Assembly: GCA_965240325.2 (NCBI GenBank)
Contig: OZ251244.1
Coordinates: 868,001-932,000 of the forward strand
From: Rebecca billardiae RCC1528
Lineage: Eukaryota; Haptophyta
Direction of reading: 5' to 3'
DNA length: 64,000 bases
Part shown: positions 34,046-43,470 of the stretch, one piece after another
Layout of the letters: each line of letters opens with the position of its first letter
Position numbering within the stretch: the first letter of the stretch is position 1
The notes under the pieces: model-generated
What the model saw: only the letters and a program-made list of their open reading frames with translations
Told to the model about the DNA's origin: nothing
The model's database searches: none
Made by a program: the position numbers and the translations under genes

Positions 34046-35392
34046 TCATGTCGCCTTCGCGCCCACGTCGGAGCGCGCGGCGGCGGCCGCGCGCGCGTGG
34101 TCCGCGGCGTGCGCGTGGGCGCGCGCAGCGGCCGCGGCGCGCGCGGCGCGCGCGGCGCGCGCGACCGCGCGCAGCGACACGTCGGCCGCAGTCGGCGCGT
34201 CGGCCGGGCGGTGCACGACGCGCGCGCCGCCGGGCGCGCGCGGCGGCAGCACGGGCAGCGCGCCGGTGCGTTCCGCCGCGGGGCGCGCGGCGGCGCGCGC
34301 CGCGGCCTCTGCGTGGCTCTGCTTTGCCGCGGCCAGCCTCGCCGCCGCCGCCGCCTTGCGCCGCGCGGCCAGCTCCTTGGCGCACGAGTAGGCGAGGTGC
34401 GACGGGAGGCCGCCCGCCTCGGCGGACGCGTTGGCCAGCGGCGCGCACAGCGCGGCCCTGTCCACGCGCGCGAGCAGCTGCACGCGGCTGAGCGGCGCGT
34501 ACCCCGCCGCCGCCTCCCACTCCGCCCGCAGCCCGCCCTCGAGCGCGTCCGCGGCATCGCGCGTGCCGTACTCGGCCAGGTACTGCGGCACCAGGTACTG
34601 CGGCACCAGCTGCTCCGCGCCCGCCGCGCCGGCCGCGGGCCCGTCCGCGGCCGGCCGGACGGCGCACGCGGGCGCGCGCACGGGCGCGCAGCGGCGCGCG
34701 GCGCGCGCGGGCTCGTCGTACGCCGCGGGCGCGCGCGCGGGCATCCGCCGCGCGCGCGCCGCCGCCGCGGCGGCGGCCGAGCGCGTGAGCCGCGGCGGCG
34801 CGGCCGTGCCGTTGGGCCGCAGCGGCGCGAACGCGTGCGGCGCGCTGCCCACCGCGAGCGCGCCCGGGCCGCCGCGCGCCGCGCCGCGCGCCGACGGCCG
34901 CGGGTCGCGCCACGGCAGGTTGTACGCGCACTGCAGGTGGCACAGCCACTCCGCCAGCGCGCGCGCGGTGCTGACGTCCTCGAGCCGCACGTACTCCACG
35001 CCCGCGACGCGCACGCCCGCCGGCGGGTGGCGCGCCGCGCCGCGCGGCCGCGCGTGCGGGTGCGGCAGCAGCGCGGCCGCGTCCGGCGCGTGCGGCGCGG
35101 CCGCCGCGCGTGAGAGCGCGAGGAAGTGCGCGAGCTTCGCCGCGCGCAGCTCGAGGACCGAGCTGTACGGCGCGGGCGTGTCCGCCGCCGCCGCGGGCGC
35201 CTCGGCCTCCCGCTGCTGCTGCTGCTCCTGCTCCCGCCGCAGCGCCGACTCCGCGCCGCGCTTGGCGGCGGCCGGCCGCGCCGTCGCTTTGGGCGCGGCG
35301 CCGGACGCGGCCGCGGGCGCGCGCGCGCGCTTGGGGCCGCGCGCCACGCCGTGCGGCGCGGCGGCGCGGCGCGTGGCGCGCTGGTGGGTCCG

Positions 35393-35423
<31 letters not shown>

Positions 35424-35475
35424 GCGCCACCGCCCGCGTCGGCCGCGCTCACGAGGCGCCGCCGCGCCCTCGGCT

Positions 35476-35512
<37 letters not shown>

Positions 35513-36324
35513 CGAGCGCGCGGCGGCCGCGGCGCGCGCGCGCTGCTCCGCGCGCGCGCGAGCGCCGGCGGCGCGCGGCGGGTCGGGGCGCGGCGGGAGC
35601 GGGTAGTTCGCCGCCATCTCGTAGAAGTCGAGCGCCGTCTGCGTGTGCCGCCGGCTCGGCTCGGCGCACGGCACCACCTCGCCCGCCGCCCACATGCCGC
35701 CGCGGCAGCCGCGCGCGCCGTCCGGCCTCGCCTCGGCCGCGCGCATCGGGCGCGTCCACGGCGCGCGCAGAAAGTCCGGGGCGGAGAGGTGCGCGTGCGC
35801 GGAGGCGTGGTGCGGGCGCGCGCGCATCGCCGCCGCCCAGTCGTACGCGTTCCGGAACGCGACGAGCACCAGCGTGTGCGGCAGCTGCCGCGCCGCGCGC
35901 TCGGGCGCCCACTCGGCCCAGCCGTGGCTCAGGTTCTGGAACCAGTGCCGGTGCCGCGCCAGCCCGGAGACGACGCCGTCGGGCGTGTAGAAGGAGGCGG
36001 CGAGCTTGGCCGCGAGCCAGGTCGAGCCGGTGTGCCGCTCGGCCAGCAGCCGCACGTACCGCACCTCGCGCGCGCCCCCGCGCCACGGCGCGGGCTGCGC
36101 GCGCGCAAACGTGCGCTGGTACGCGCAGAAGCGCGCCGGGTCCACCGCCTCGCAGATCGCCGGGGTGATGGGCGAGACGGCGGGCGGGCCGAAGCGGCGG
36201 GAGCGCAGCCGGGGCGACGCGGCGTGGTTCCGCCCGTGCGGGCGGTACGGGCTGCGCGCGCGCCGCGCGCCGAGCCCGAGGCCGCCGTCGTCGGCCGCGG
36301 CCGCCGCGCCGAGCGCGCTCGCGT

Positions 36325-36366
<42 letters not shown>

Positions 36367-36722
36367 GCGCGGGCGGCGGCGCGGCGCGCGGGCGCAGGAG
36401 GCCGAGGGCCATCGCGCGCCGGAGCGGCGCGCCGCCGAGCAGTGCGAGCAGCACCGCCGCGAACACGCTCCCTGCGCGCGCGCGCGGCGACGGGCGCGGC
36501 CGTCAGCCGCAGAGCGCGCCGCCGCGAGCGCGCCGCGCGGCGCGCGCGGCGCGCGGGCGCACCGGCGAGGAACCAGACGACGACAGAGACGCACGCGCCG
36601 AAGCAGCTCTCCGCCTCCTCCGCGCTCGGCAGCCGGCGCGTGCGTGCGCCGCGCGCCGCGCCGTGGGCGCGCCGCCCTAACCTCGGGCGCACGTAGCCGA
36701 CGTACGGCGCGCGCGCCTCCAT
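34046..36722 (-). CDS. Type II membrane sulfotransferase-like protein
   Basis: Exons 36722-36563 and 36471-34046 (intron 91 bp) give 861 aa. Splicing joins two hydrophobic halves into one membrane anchor (residues about 40-66, VVVWFLAGSVFAAVLLALLG), giving the usual Golgi layout. Two PAPS-binding elements are visible: a 5'-phosphosulfate loop RLLAERHTGSTWLAAKLA (about residue 193) and a 3'-phosphate strand VLVAFRNAYDWAAAM (about 251). Further on, VLELRAAKLAHFLALSRA and VEYVRLEDVSTARALAEWLC match the family's later helices. Between them sits an unusual insertion of about 150 residues (poly-Ala, poly-Gly, QEQQQQ). The C-terminal 250 residues are Ala/Arg-rich. The acceptor substrate is unknown; algal sulfated polysaccharides are a reasonable guess. 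Confidence 0.75.
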
Positions 36723-36855
36723 GAGTCTTGCTTGCTGTCTCCTGCGCGATCAGTGAGCAAGCGCTCACGAACGGCTCCGGACCCGCGCGCGCGCGCAGGT
36801 CCGGAAGCACTGCCAGGCCTGCCGCCACTTCGAACGGCCCCTCAACCGTCGAGCA
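36723..36855. promoter_or_regulatory. 133-bp divergent promoter region
   Basis: The sulfotransferase-like gene starts at 36722 (minus) and the winged-helix/IQ gene at 36856 (plus), so both promoters must lie in or overlap this 133-bp gap unless the true starts are elsewhere. No TATA box or other named element is visible. Confidence 0.5.
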
Positions 36856-39624
36856 ATGGCGTCGTCTCGCTCGGCGCGCGTCTCGGTGCGCGCCGCGGCG
36901 GCGGCCACCGCGCCGTGTGCGCGTCACGCGCATCCTTGCGCCGCGCAAACCCACGCCCGCGCTCCGCCCGCCCGCCGCGCCGCGCGCGCGCAGGGTGGCG
37001 GCGGCGCCGAGCCGGGCGGCGCCGAGCACGCGCCGCCTCGCGCCAAGCCGAGCATGCTCCCACTCGACGAGGCGACGCTCGTCGCGGCGTTCCAGATGCG
37101 GGACGGGTGTTCGATGAGCGCCGCCCAGCTGCTCACCCTCTTCGCCCCGCGCGACGAGCGCGAGCGCCGCCAGCTCTCCGCGCTCGTCGCGCGGTGCGTC
37201 GACGTGGCTCGCGCGGACGGCGGCGGCGGCGGCGGCGACGAGTCGGCGGTGCTCAGGCTGAAGCCGGCGCTCGAGCGCGCGGTGACGGCCGAGCTGGCGC
37301 GCGAAGGCCCGTCCAGGCGCGCCTCGCTCACGCCGCACTCGGCGCGCGCGCGCTCGCCACCCACGCCGCCCGGGCGGCCGCGCCGCCGGCCCGCGGCCGC
37401 GCCGCCGCCGCGCCACTCGCTCGGCGGAGGGGCGCGCCCGCCGATGGGCGCGGCACGGCACGCGGAGCGCGAGACGGCGCGCGCGCGCGCGCGCAGCCCC
37501 GGCGCGCGCGCCTCCGCCGCGCCGGGCGGCGGCTCCGCCGCCGCGCCCGCGCGGCCCATCTCGGAGCGCGAGATCCGGCGCGTGCTGCTGAGCGCGCCCG
37601 CGCGCGAGCTGGGCGCGGAGCAGCTGAAGGCGTGCTTCGACCTCTCCACGCAGCCGCGCCGACGCGCGTTCGCGGCGTGCGTCGCGCGCGTGGCCGAGCT
37701 GGTCCCGCCGGCGCCGCCGCGCGCGCACGCGCACGCGCCCGCCGCCGCCGCGGACGAGCCGCCGCCGCCCGCGCCCGCGCCCGCGGAGGGCGGCGGCGCG
37801 GGCGCGTGCGCGCGCGGCGTGCGCGTGCGGCTGCTGCGCGCGCCGCGCGCGCCCGGCGCGACAGCCACCGCGCAGGTGGACACGACGCGCGGCGCGCGCG
37901 CGCGCGCGCGCGCGTCGGCCGGCGCGGCCGCGGGCGGCAGCCCCGCCGGTGCCGCCGCCGCCGCCGCGCCGCCCTCCGCGCCCCTCCAGCCGGCCGTGAC
38001 GCCTCTGGAGGCCACTGTGCTCAGGCAGGCGAGCGCGCGCACGCACGCGCGCGCGCGCGGAGGGGCGCGCCGCTGTGTGGTGCGGTGCGCGCGGCTGTGC
38101 GGCTCAGCCGCGGCCTCCCGCGCGCGTGCCCCGCGCCCGCGCCGCCGCGCGCGCAGGTGGTGAGCAGCGCAGGCGCCGCCGGCCTCCCCGCAGACACGCT
38201 GCTCCGGCTGCTCGCGCCGCCGGAGAGCGCGGGCGCGGCCGAGCGCAGCCGCGCGGCGTTTGTGGCCGCGCAGCTGACGGAGCCCGTGCCGCCGGGGCCG
38301 GAGGGTGCGGGCGGCGCGCCGCGCGTGCGGCTGCGCGCGGACGGGGAGAAGGGCGGCGGCGGCGCGCCGCGTGCCGCCGCCGCCGCGCGCGCCGCCGCCG
38401 CGGCCGCTGCGGACGGCGCGGCCGCGCGCGCCGCCGCCGCTCCCGCCGCCGAGCCGCGCGCGCCGCCGCCGCCGCCACCGCGCCCCATCGACGGCGAGGC
38501 CGTGTGCGCGCTGCTCAGCGCGCAGCCGTTTGGCGCGCTCGACTCGGCGGCGCTGCTGGCACAGCTGCGCCCCGCCACGACGGTGCGCCGCGCGCGCGCC
38601 CGCGCGCGCGCCGCCTGCGCGCGCCGCGCCGCCGCGCCGCGCCGCGCCGCGCCGCGCGCTGACGGCGCGTGCGTGCGCGCGCGCCGGTGCCCGGTGGGTG
38701 TGCGCCGCGCCGCGCCGCCGCGCCGCGCCGCCTCGCCGCGCGCAGGCGGAGCGGCGGCAGGTGGCGGACGCGATCGCGGCGGTGGCGGCGGTCGAGCTCT
38801 CGGCCGACGGACGCGCCGCGACGGTCGTCGCGCGCTCCGAGCGCGAGCGCTGGGCGCGCGCCACGCGCGCGGCGCGCGCCCTGCAGCGCCGCGCGCGCGC
38901 CATGGCGGCCGCCGCGCCGCGCGCGCGGCAAGCCGCGGCGGCCGCGGCCGCGGCGACCGCGGCGGCCGAGGCTGCGGCGGCCGAGGCGGTGGCGGCCGAG
39001 GCGGCGCAGGCGCGGCGCGAGGGCCGCGCCGCCACGTGGCTGCAGGCGCGCGCGCGTGGCGCGCGCGCGCGCCGCGCGCTCGCCGCCGCGCGCGCCGCCG
39101 CCGCGCTGCTGCAGGCGCGCGCTCGCGGCGCGGCCGCGCGCCGGCTGGCGCGCGAGGCGCGCGAGACGCCCGCTGAGCGCGGCGCGCGGCTCGCGGCCGA
39201 GCGCGACGCTCGCGTGCGCTCGCGCGCGCGCGGAGCCCATCCGGACATGCTCGCGCGCGCGCGCGCGCGCGCGCTCGCGGCGGCCGGCGGTGGCGCGGCA
39301 GGCGCCCCGAGCGGCGCGGCGCCGGCGGCCGTCGCCGGCGCGAGCAGCGCGTGCGCGGCGGCGCCGGCCGGTGCGGTGGCGCCGCCGCCCTCGTTGCGCG
39401 CGGCGCGCGAGGCGGCGCTGGCTGCGGGCGGCGTGGCCGTGTGCGCGCGGCCGGCGGCTGCCGTGCCGGCGGCTGCCGTGCCGGGCGTGGCGGAAGCGCG
39501 CGAGCCGGTGGGCGCGTCACCACCGCCGTCTGCCGTCGACACGAGCTCGGCGCTCGCAGCTCAGCACGCTGCCAGCGCCAGCCCGTCGCTGCAGGAGTCC
39601 GCTCCGCCGCCGTCGGGCCTCTGA
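36856..39624 (+). CDS. Protein with four winged-helix-like repeats and IQ motifs
   Basis: Exons 36856-38028, 38157-38582 and 38746-39624 give 825 aa. The first intron appears to use a GC donor (CAG|GCGAGC...GCAG). Four repeats of about 70 residues share the pattern E-x-V/I-L ... L-L-F ... R-R-x-F-A-A-x-V ... V-R-L-R, beginning at residues about 66, 235, 381 and 502. The pattern resembles the winged helix at the C-terminus of TFIIF-alpha (RAP74). The fourth repeat is completed only by splicing, which supports the second intron. Residues about 562-675 hold IQ-like motifs (ATWLQARARGARARRAL; ALLQARARGAAARRLA) that could bind calmodulin. The tail is Ala/Pro-rich. The combination is unfamiliar; the domain names are by resemblance only. 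Confidence 0.6.
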
Positions 39625-40402
39625 CGCCGTCGGTCGCCGGGGCAGCAGGCTGAGCGCGCGCCCGCGGCCCGCGTGCGGCGTGGACCGTGCCCTGGCGCTC
39701 GCCTGCTGGTCACAGGTCAGTCTCTTCGGCGGCGCCGAAGCCTCAGTCTCGGGGCTTATCTGTCAGGGCCTGTTGACGCCGCTGACCGCGGCGGGCGCCG
39801 CGGCGCGGACCCGCCACCCGGGCCGTCATACTCTCAGTCTAATCTTGCCTGTTCATCACGCCGATTCAACTGCGGACGGAACGGTGGGCAAGTCCGACGG
39901 CGACGCCATCGGCTTTGGCTTTAGGACTTATGGTAGGCGCGGCCGTTTGCATAGGTACCGTATCTCCAGGCAACAAGGGTAAATGGGTAATCATCCAGCC
40001 AATGTCCGGCCAATCATCAACGAGCGAACGTGGTATGCTCCCCGGCGATCTGTCGTCAGAACAATGCACCGTTACGTCGCCGGACCAACTTGCAGTACAG
40101 TATTGCGCGCGCACATAATCAAAGCCTCGTCAAGTCGTCAAATATGAGTGCCCCTATCGGGCGGTGTGATATTTCATATTTGCATATCACGGCACTCGAG
40201 GAAGTCAAACATGCGGGTACGGCCGCAGATAAGCCCATCAACGATGTCTGGATCGGTTCGCGATGCGCTCCGCCGTTCCACGCGGACCAGGCTCGTGGCA
40301 GTAGCTTCCGGGAAAGGTGCGCAGCCGGCACCCTGACGGTACCGTCAGCTAGGTGCCACCCCAATCCCAGCCGTGTACCCAACTCCAGCACCGCCGGGAC
40401 AC
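39625..40402. other. Intergenic, no gene seen
   Basis: Lower GC from about 39840. Frames are short and not protein-like. It holds the 3' flank of the winged-helix gene and the promoter of the cytochrome b5 gene. Confidence 0.45.
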
Positions 40403-40807
40403 ATGGGGGCACACGCGGCGTTCAGGCAACGCGCGGCGGTGGGCGCCGTCGACGAGATCGTCCAGAAGCCCAATCAAACGCCCGTCGGCCGCGCGCAGTT
40501 CCTCGGCCGCCCCGTCTTCTCCGCGAAGGAGGTTGCCGCGCACACCGGCCCGGACGATTGCTGGGTGAGCGCACACGGCCGCGTGTACGACCTGACGCCG
40601 ATCATGCGCACGCACCCGGGCGGCGACTACGCGTTGAAACGTAACGCCGGGCGAGACTGCTCGCGGGACTTTGATTTTCACTCAACCGCTGGCCAGCGCA
40701 AGTGGGCGTGCTACTGCATTGGCTGGCTCGCCGACGCGGGCGACGCGCCGCTCCTCAACGTGGCGATCTGGGCGCTGGCGCGGAGGCGAGACGCTGTTCG
40801 CGCGTGA
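40403..40807 (+). CDS. Cytochrome b5-like haem-binding protein
   Basis: A single exon, 134 aa from ATG 40403. The core is a cytochrome b5 fold: FSAKEVAAHTGPDDCWVSAH, GRVYDLTPIMRTHPGGDY with the first haem His in HPGG (about residue 71), then AGRDCSRDFDFHS with the second haem His (about 93), ending in IGWL. b5 domains carry single electrons to oxygenases, desaturases and reductases. There is no C-terminal membrane helix and no fused enzyme, so this would be a soluble carrier, unlike microsomal b5. The C-terminal extension (ALARRRDAVRA) is short and basic. It could serve the P450 at 7.5 kb, but nothing here links them. Confidence 0.9.
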   Translation: MGAHAAFRQRAAVGAVDEIVQKPNQTPVGRAQFLGRPVFSAKEVAAHTGPDDCWVSAHGRVYDLTPIMRTHPGGDYALKRNAGRDCSRDFDFHSTAGQRKWACYCIGWLADAGDAPLLNVAIWALARRRDAVRA

Positions 40808-43411
40808 GCGGCTGCTTGTGGGCACGTTTAAGCTATTCTGCCCCGTATCCCGCTCGGCGCAATATTTCCCGGCAGGGCCGCTGTCGACGAGCGGCGCGAA
40901 CCGCGCCGGCCGCTTCGGACTGGGACTCCGCGGCGCGGCCTGCTGACCGCCTGGTCGTCGACCGACGGTGGGTCGTGGGATGGGCACCGCCCGGATCGCG
41001 CTCTGCCTGATCCGATGCTGCCACAGTCTGATAGAGACAGTACATCAGAGTCGCTACTCGCTAGAGTAATAGTCTTAGACCTTACGGACCTGAAGACGGC
41101 CCAGACGGGGGCCACTCAGACTCTACAGTCACAGACTATTGAGACTAGTGACTGACTGAGTAGCCTGGTCCATCCCGATTTTCGCCGCAGTAAATAACCG
41201 TAAAGAAGAAATGGTCCGCGGCCGTCCGGCCGTGCTGCGCAAACGATGTCCTCGCCAGCACTCAGCAGCGCTCCCTCTGTCCATCCAGCGCCGTGACCAT
41301 CCCGCAAAGTTCCCTCACCTTCTAGACGACGATCTCTGGTTCCAGCATAGGAGACAGTCGAGGTCGGAGGTGTGGTCAGCCCGTGCGAGTCGGATGGAGC
41401 GACCAGCCCGCAGCCGGCCAGTCCTCGTGTGCGGTGTGGCGCCACCTGTGCAGCACGACTTCGGGTTCCGGCATAGCTTCCCCCTGGCTGTGCTCGTGCT
41501 GACTAACCTGACTGACGCGCATCAGTCGGCTGTGACGTCTGACACGATCCGCGGTAAACTATACGAATCTTACGAACGCGCCCTGGTGCCGGCCAGGCGC
41601 CGCAGACGGCGACGCACTGCGAGCGAGCCAACCGCGCCGTGCACTGGCCGGTTGACCCACAAGTGGCCATACGGCGAGACGTCACCAGGCACCTGTCGCA
41701 CGAGTCGCACGTTAATTAACGTGGTGCGCTCCCTCCGCCTCCCTGCCGATTCAGACTTGATGCCCGGCGTCACACCTGACACCAGCTCACTGCCCCAAGG
41801 CCCAGATGTGAGAGGTAAAATGGAGTCTGGGCTGCCGGCCGGAGCCCATCAAGCAGACACGCCTGCGGCTGCTGCAGCCGCATCGTGCTGGCGCTGAGAC
41901 AGGGGACAAAGACCACCCCGTCCGCACCAAGCCATCCGCGATTGTGGTCATCCAGCCGCCCGAGGAGCCAGCCTCGCGCGAGCAGGCGGCAGACAGCTGC
42001 CGCCCGACCACCTGAGCACGGCACCTGGCAGCACATGCCACACAACGGTGGCGCAGCTGCCAAGGGCAAGGCAAAGCGGAAGGACGCAATCCTGCGGCCA
42101 GCGTCGCAGCGGGCATGCATCCAACCCACACGGGAGGCCCGCAGCCACCTAGCAGCCCAGCCCAGCCCGTCACAGACAGTCACAGCACTGGCTCTCGTGC
42201 AGCATCGGCACCCTGCGAGCACGGAGAGTTCAGGACGCAACGCAGGGCGGCGCGCGCGCGGCAAACGAGCCAGGCCGTCACCGCCCGCCTCCACAAGCCG
42301 CCCCCGCGCGCGCGGTGCGCACTATCCGCCCCAGTGGTAGCGTGCAGCGGCGCGCGCCGCGATGACCCTGGTCGAACCGGGACGCACTGCTCACGCCGTG
42401 GCGCGGCGCGACGGGCGCGGCGCGGCGAGGTCGCATGTGCTTCCCCCGGGGGCCTGAGCGTACTGGCTGAGGCCCCCACGCGCGGCGGACTCCGTGCGCG
42501 CCCCGCCTGATGTGCGCGCGGCGCGCGGCCGCAGCGCGCGGCGGGCTTCCATGGGCCGGTGCCGGTGCGTATTCGGTCTCGTCAAGATGCGTGCTCGGTC
42601 TCGTCAATCGTTACCCGCGTCGCTTGCGGCAGGCGCCCCCCCTTCTAGCGGTTCTCGAGGCCAACCATCGACGCTTGGACGCCTACGGCCGCGCCAAGCG
42701 ACGGCGCCGAGCGGGCGCGCGCGCGCGGCACGAGGAGTAGACTCCCGTAGCGTGCCTCCACAGCCCGCCCGCGCCAGCGCACCCGCTCCCGGCTCTCTTT
42801 TCGCTCCGCGGCGGCGCGCGGCACCCGAGCCGAACTGAACGCGTGCACGGCGCACGCCGCAGCGCGGCGCGACGGGCGCGGCGCGGCGCGCTCGGACTTT
42901 TCCGGGAAATGGCTCCGAGCGTACGGGCCGACGCGCCCGCGCGCGGCGCGCTCCGCCCGCGCCCCGCCAAATGCGCGTGTTATCACGAGGCGCGGGTCGG
43001 CACGCTCGGGTGCGGCGGCGCGGCCGTCGCGAGGGGTCCCCGCACTTGGAGGCGGACTAATTCTATGATTTAAAGACACAGGGGAAGCGTCCGGACTCTC
43101 CTTGATGTTGCACAAAGCCGCGGGGGCGGCACGGTTAAATCCGGGCGTGCCCCCCCCGCGGAAAAATGCCGCCGGCTGGCAGCTCAACTTCAAGTTCACG
43201 ACAGCACCTGACAGAGCGCTTGCGGCGCGCGAGAGCTTTATGCTCGTCAAATATACTGCTGCTATGTATGCCCCGCGGCGGACGACTGCTGCTGTCTGCG
43301 GCGGATCCATGACGATGGCACCGCACACACATAGATAAGATCGAGAGAAAGTCCGAGTCCGACTAACAGAGAGACTATCAAGCTAGTCACTACGGACGAG
43401 TCGTCAGACTG
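40808..43411. other. Gene-poor 2.6 kb with a diverged direct duplication
   Basis: No gene can be supported; frames such as 41885-42340 are Arg/Ser/Pro-rich text without domain features. Two segments, about 42247-42520 and about 42711-42990, resemble one another in the same orientation (shared CGCGACGGGCGCGGCGCGGCG, GCGCCCCGCC and CCTCCACA blocks), offset by about 460 bp. The rest looks like decayed sequence. Confidence 0.4.
42247..42990 (+). repeat. Diverged direct duplication (about 460-bp offset)
   Basis: Several ordered blocks recur about 456-464 bp apart: GCGCGCGCGGCA (42250 and 42716), GCCTCCACA (42288 and 42755), CGGCGCGACGGGCGCGGCGC (42405 and 42863) and CGCGCCCCGCC (42498 and 42957). 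The order is conserved and the spacing nearly constant, so this looks like an old tandem duplication and not shared base bias alone. Confidence 0.5.
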
Positions 43412-43412
43412 T

Positions 43413-43470
<58 letters not shown>

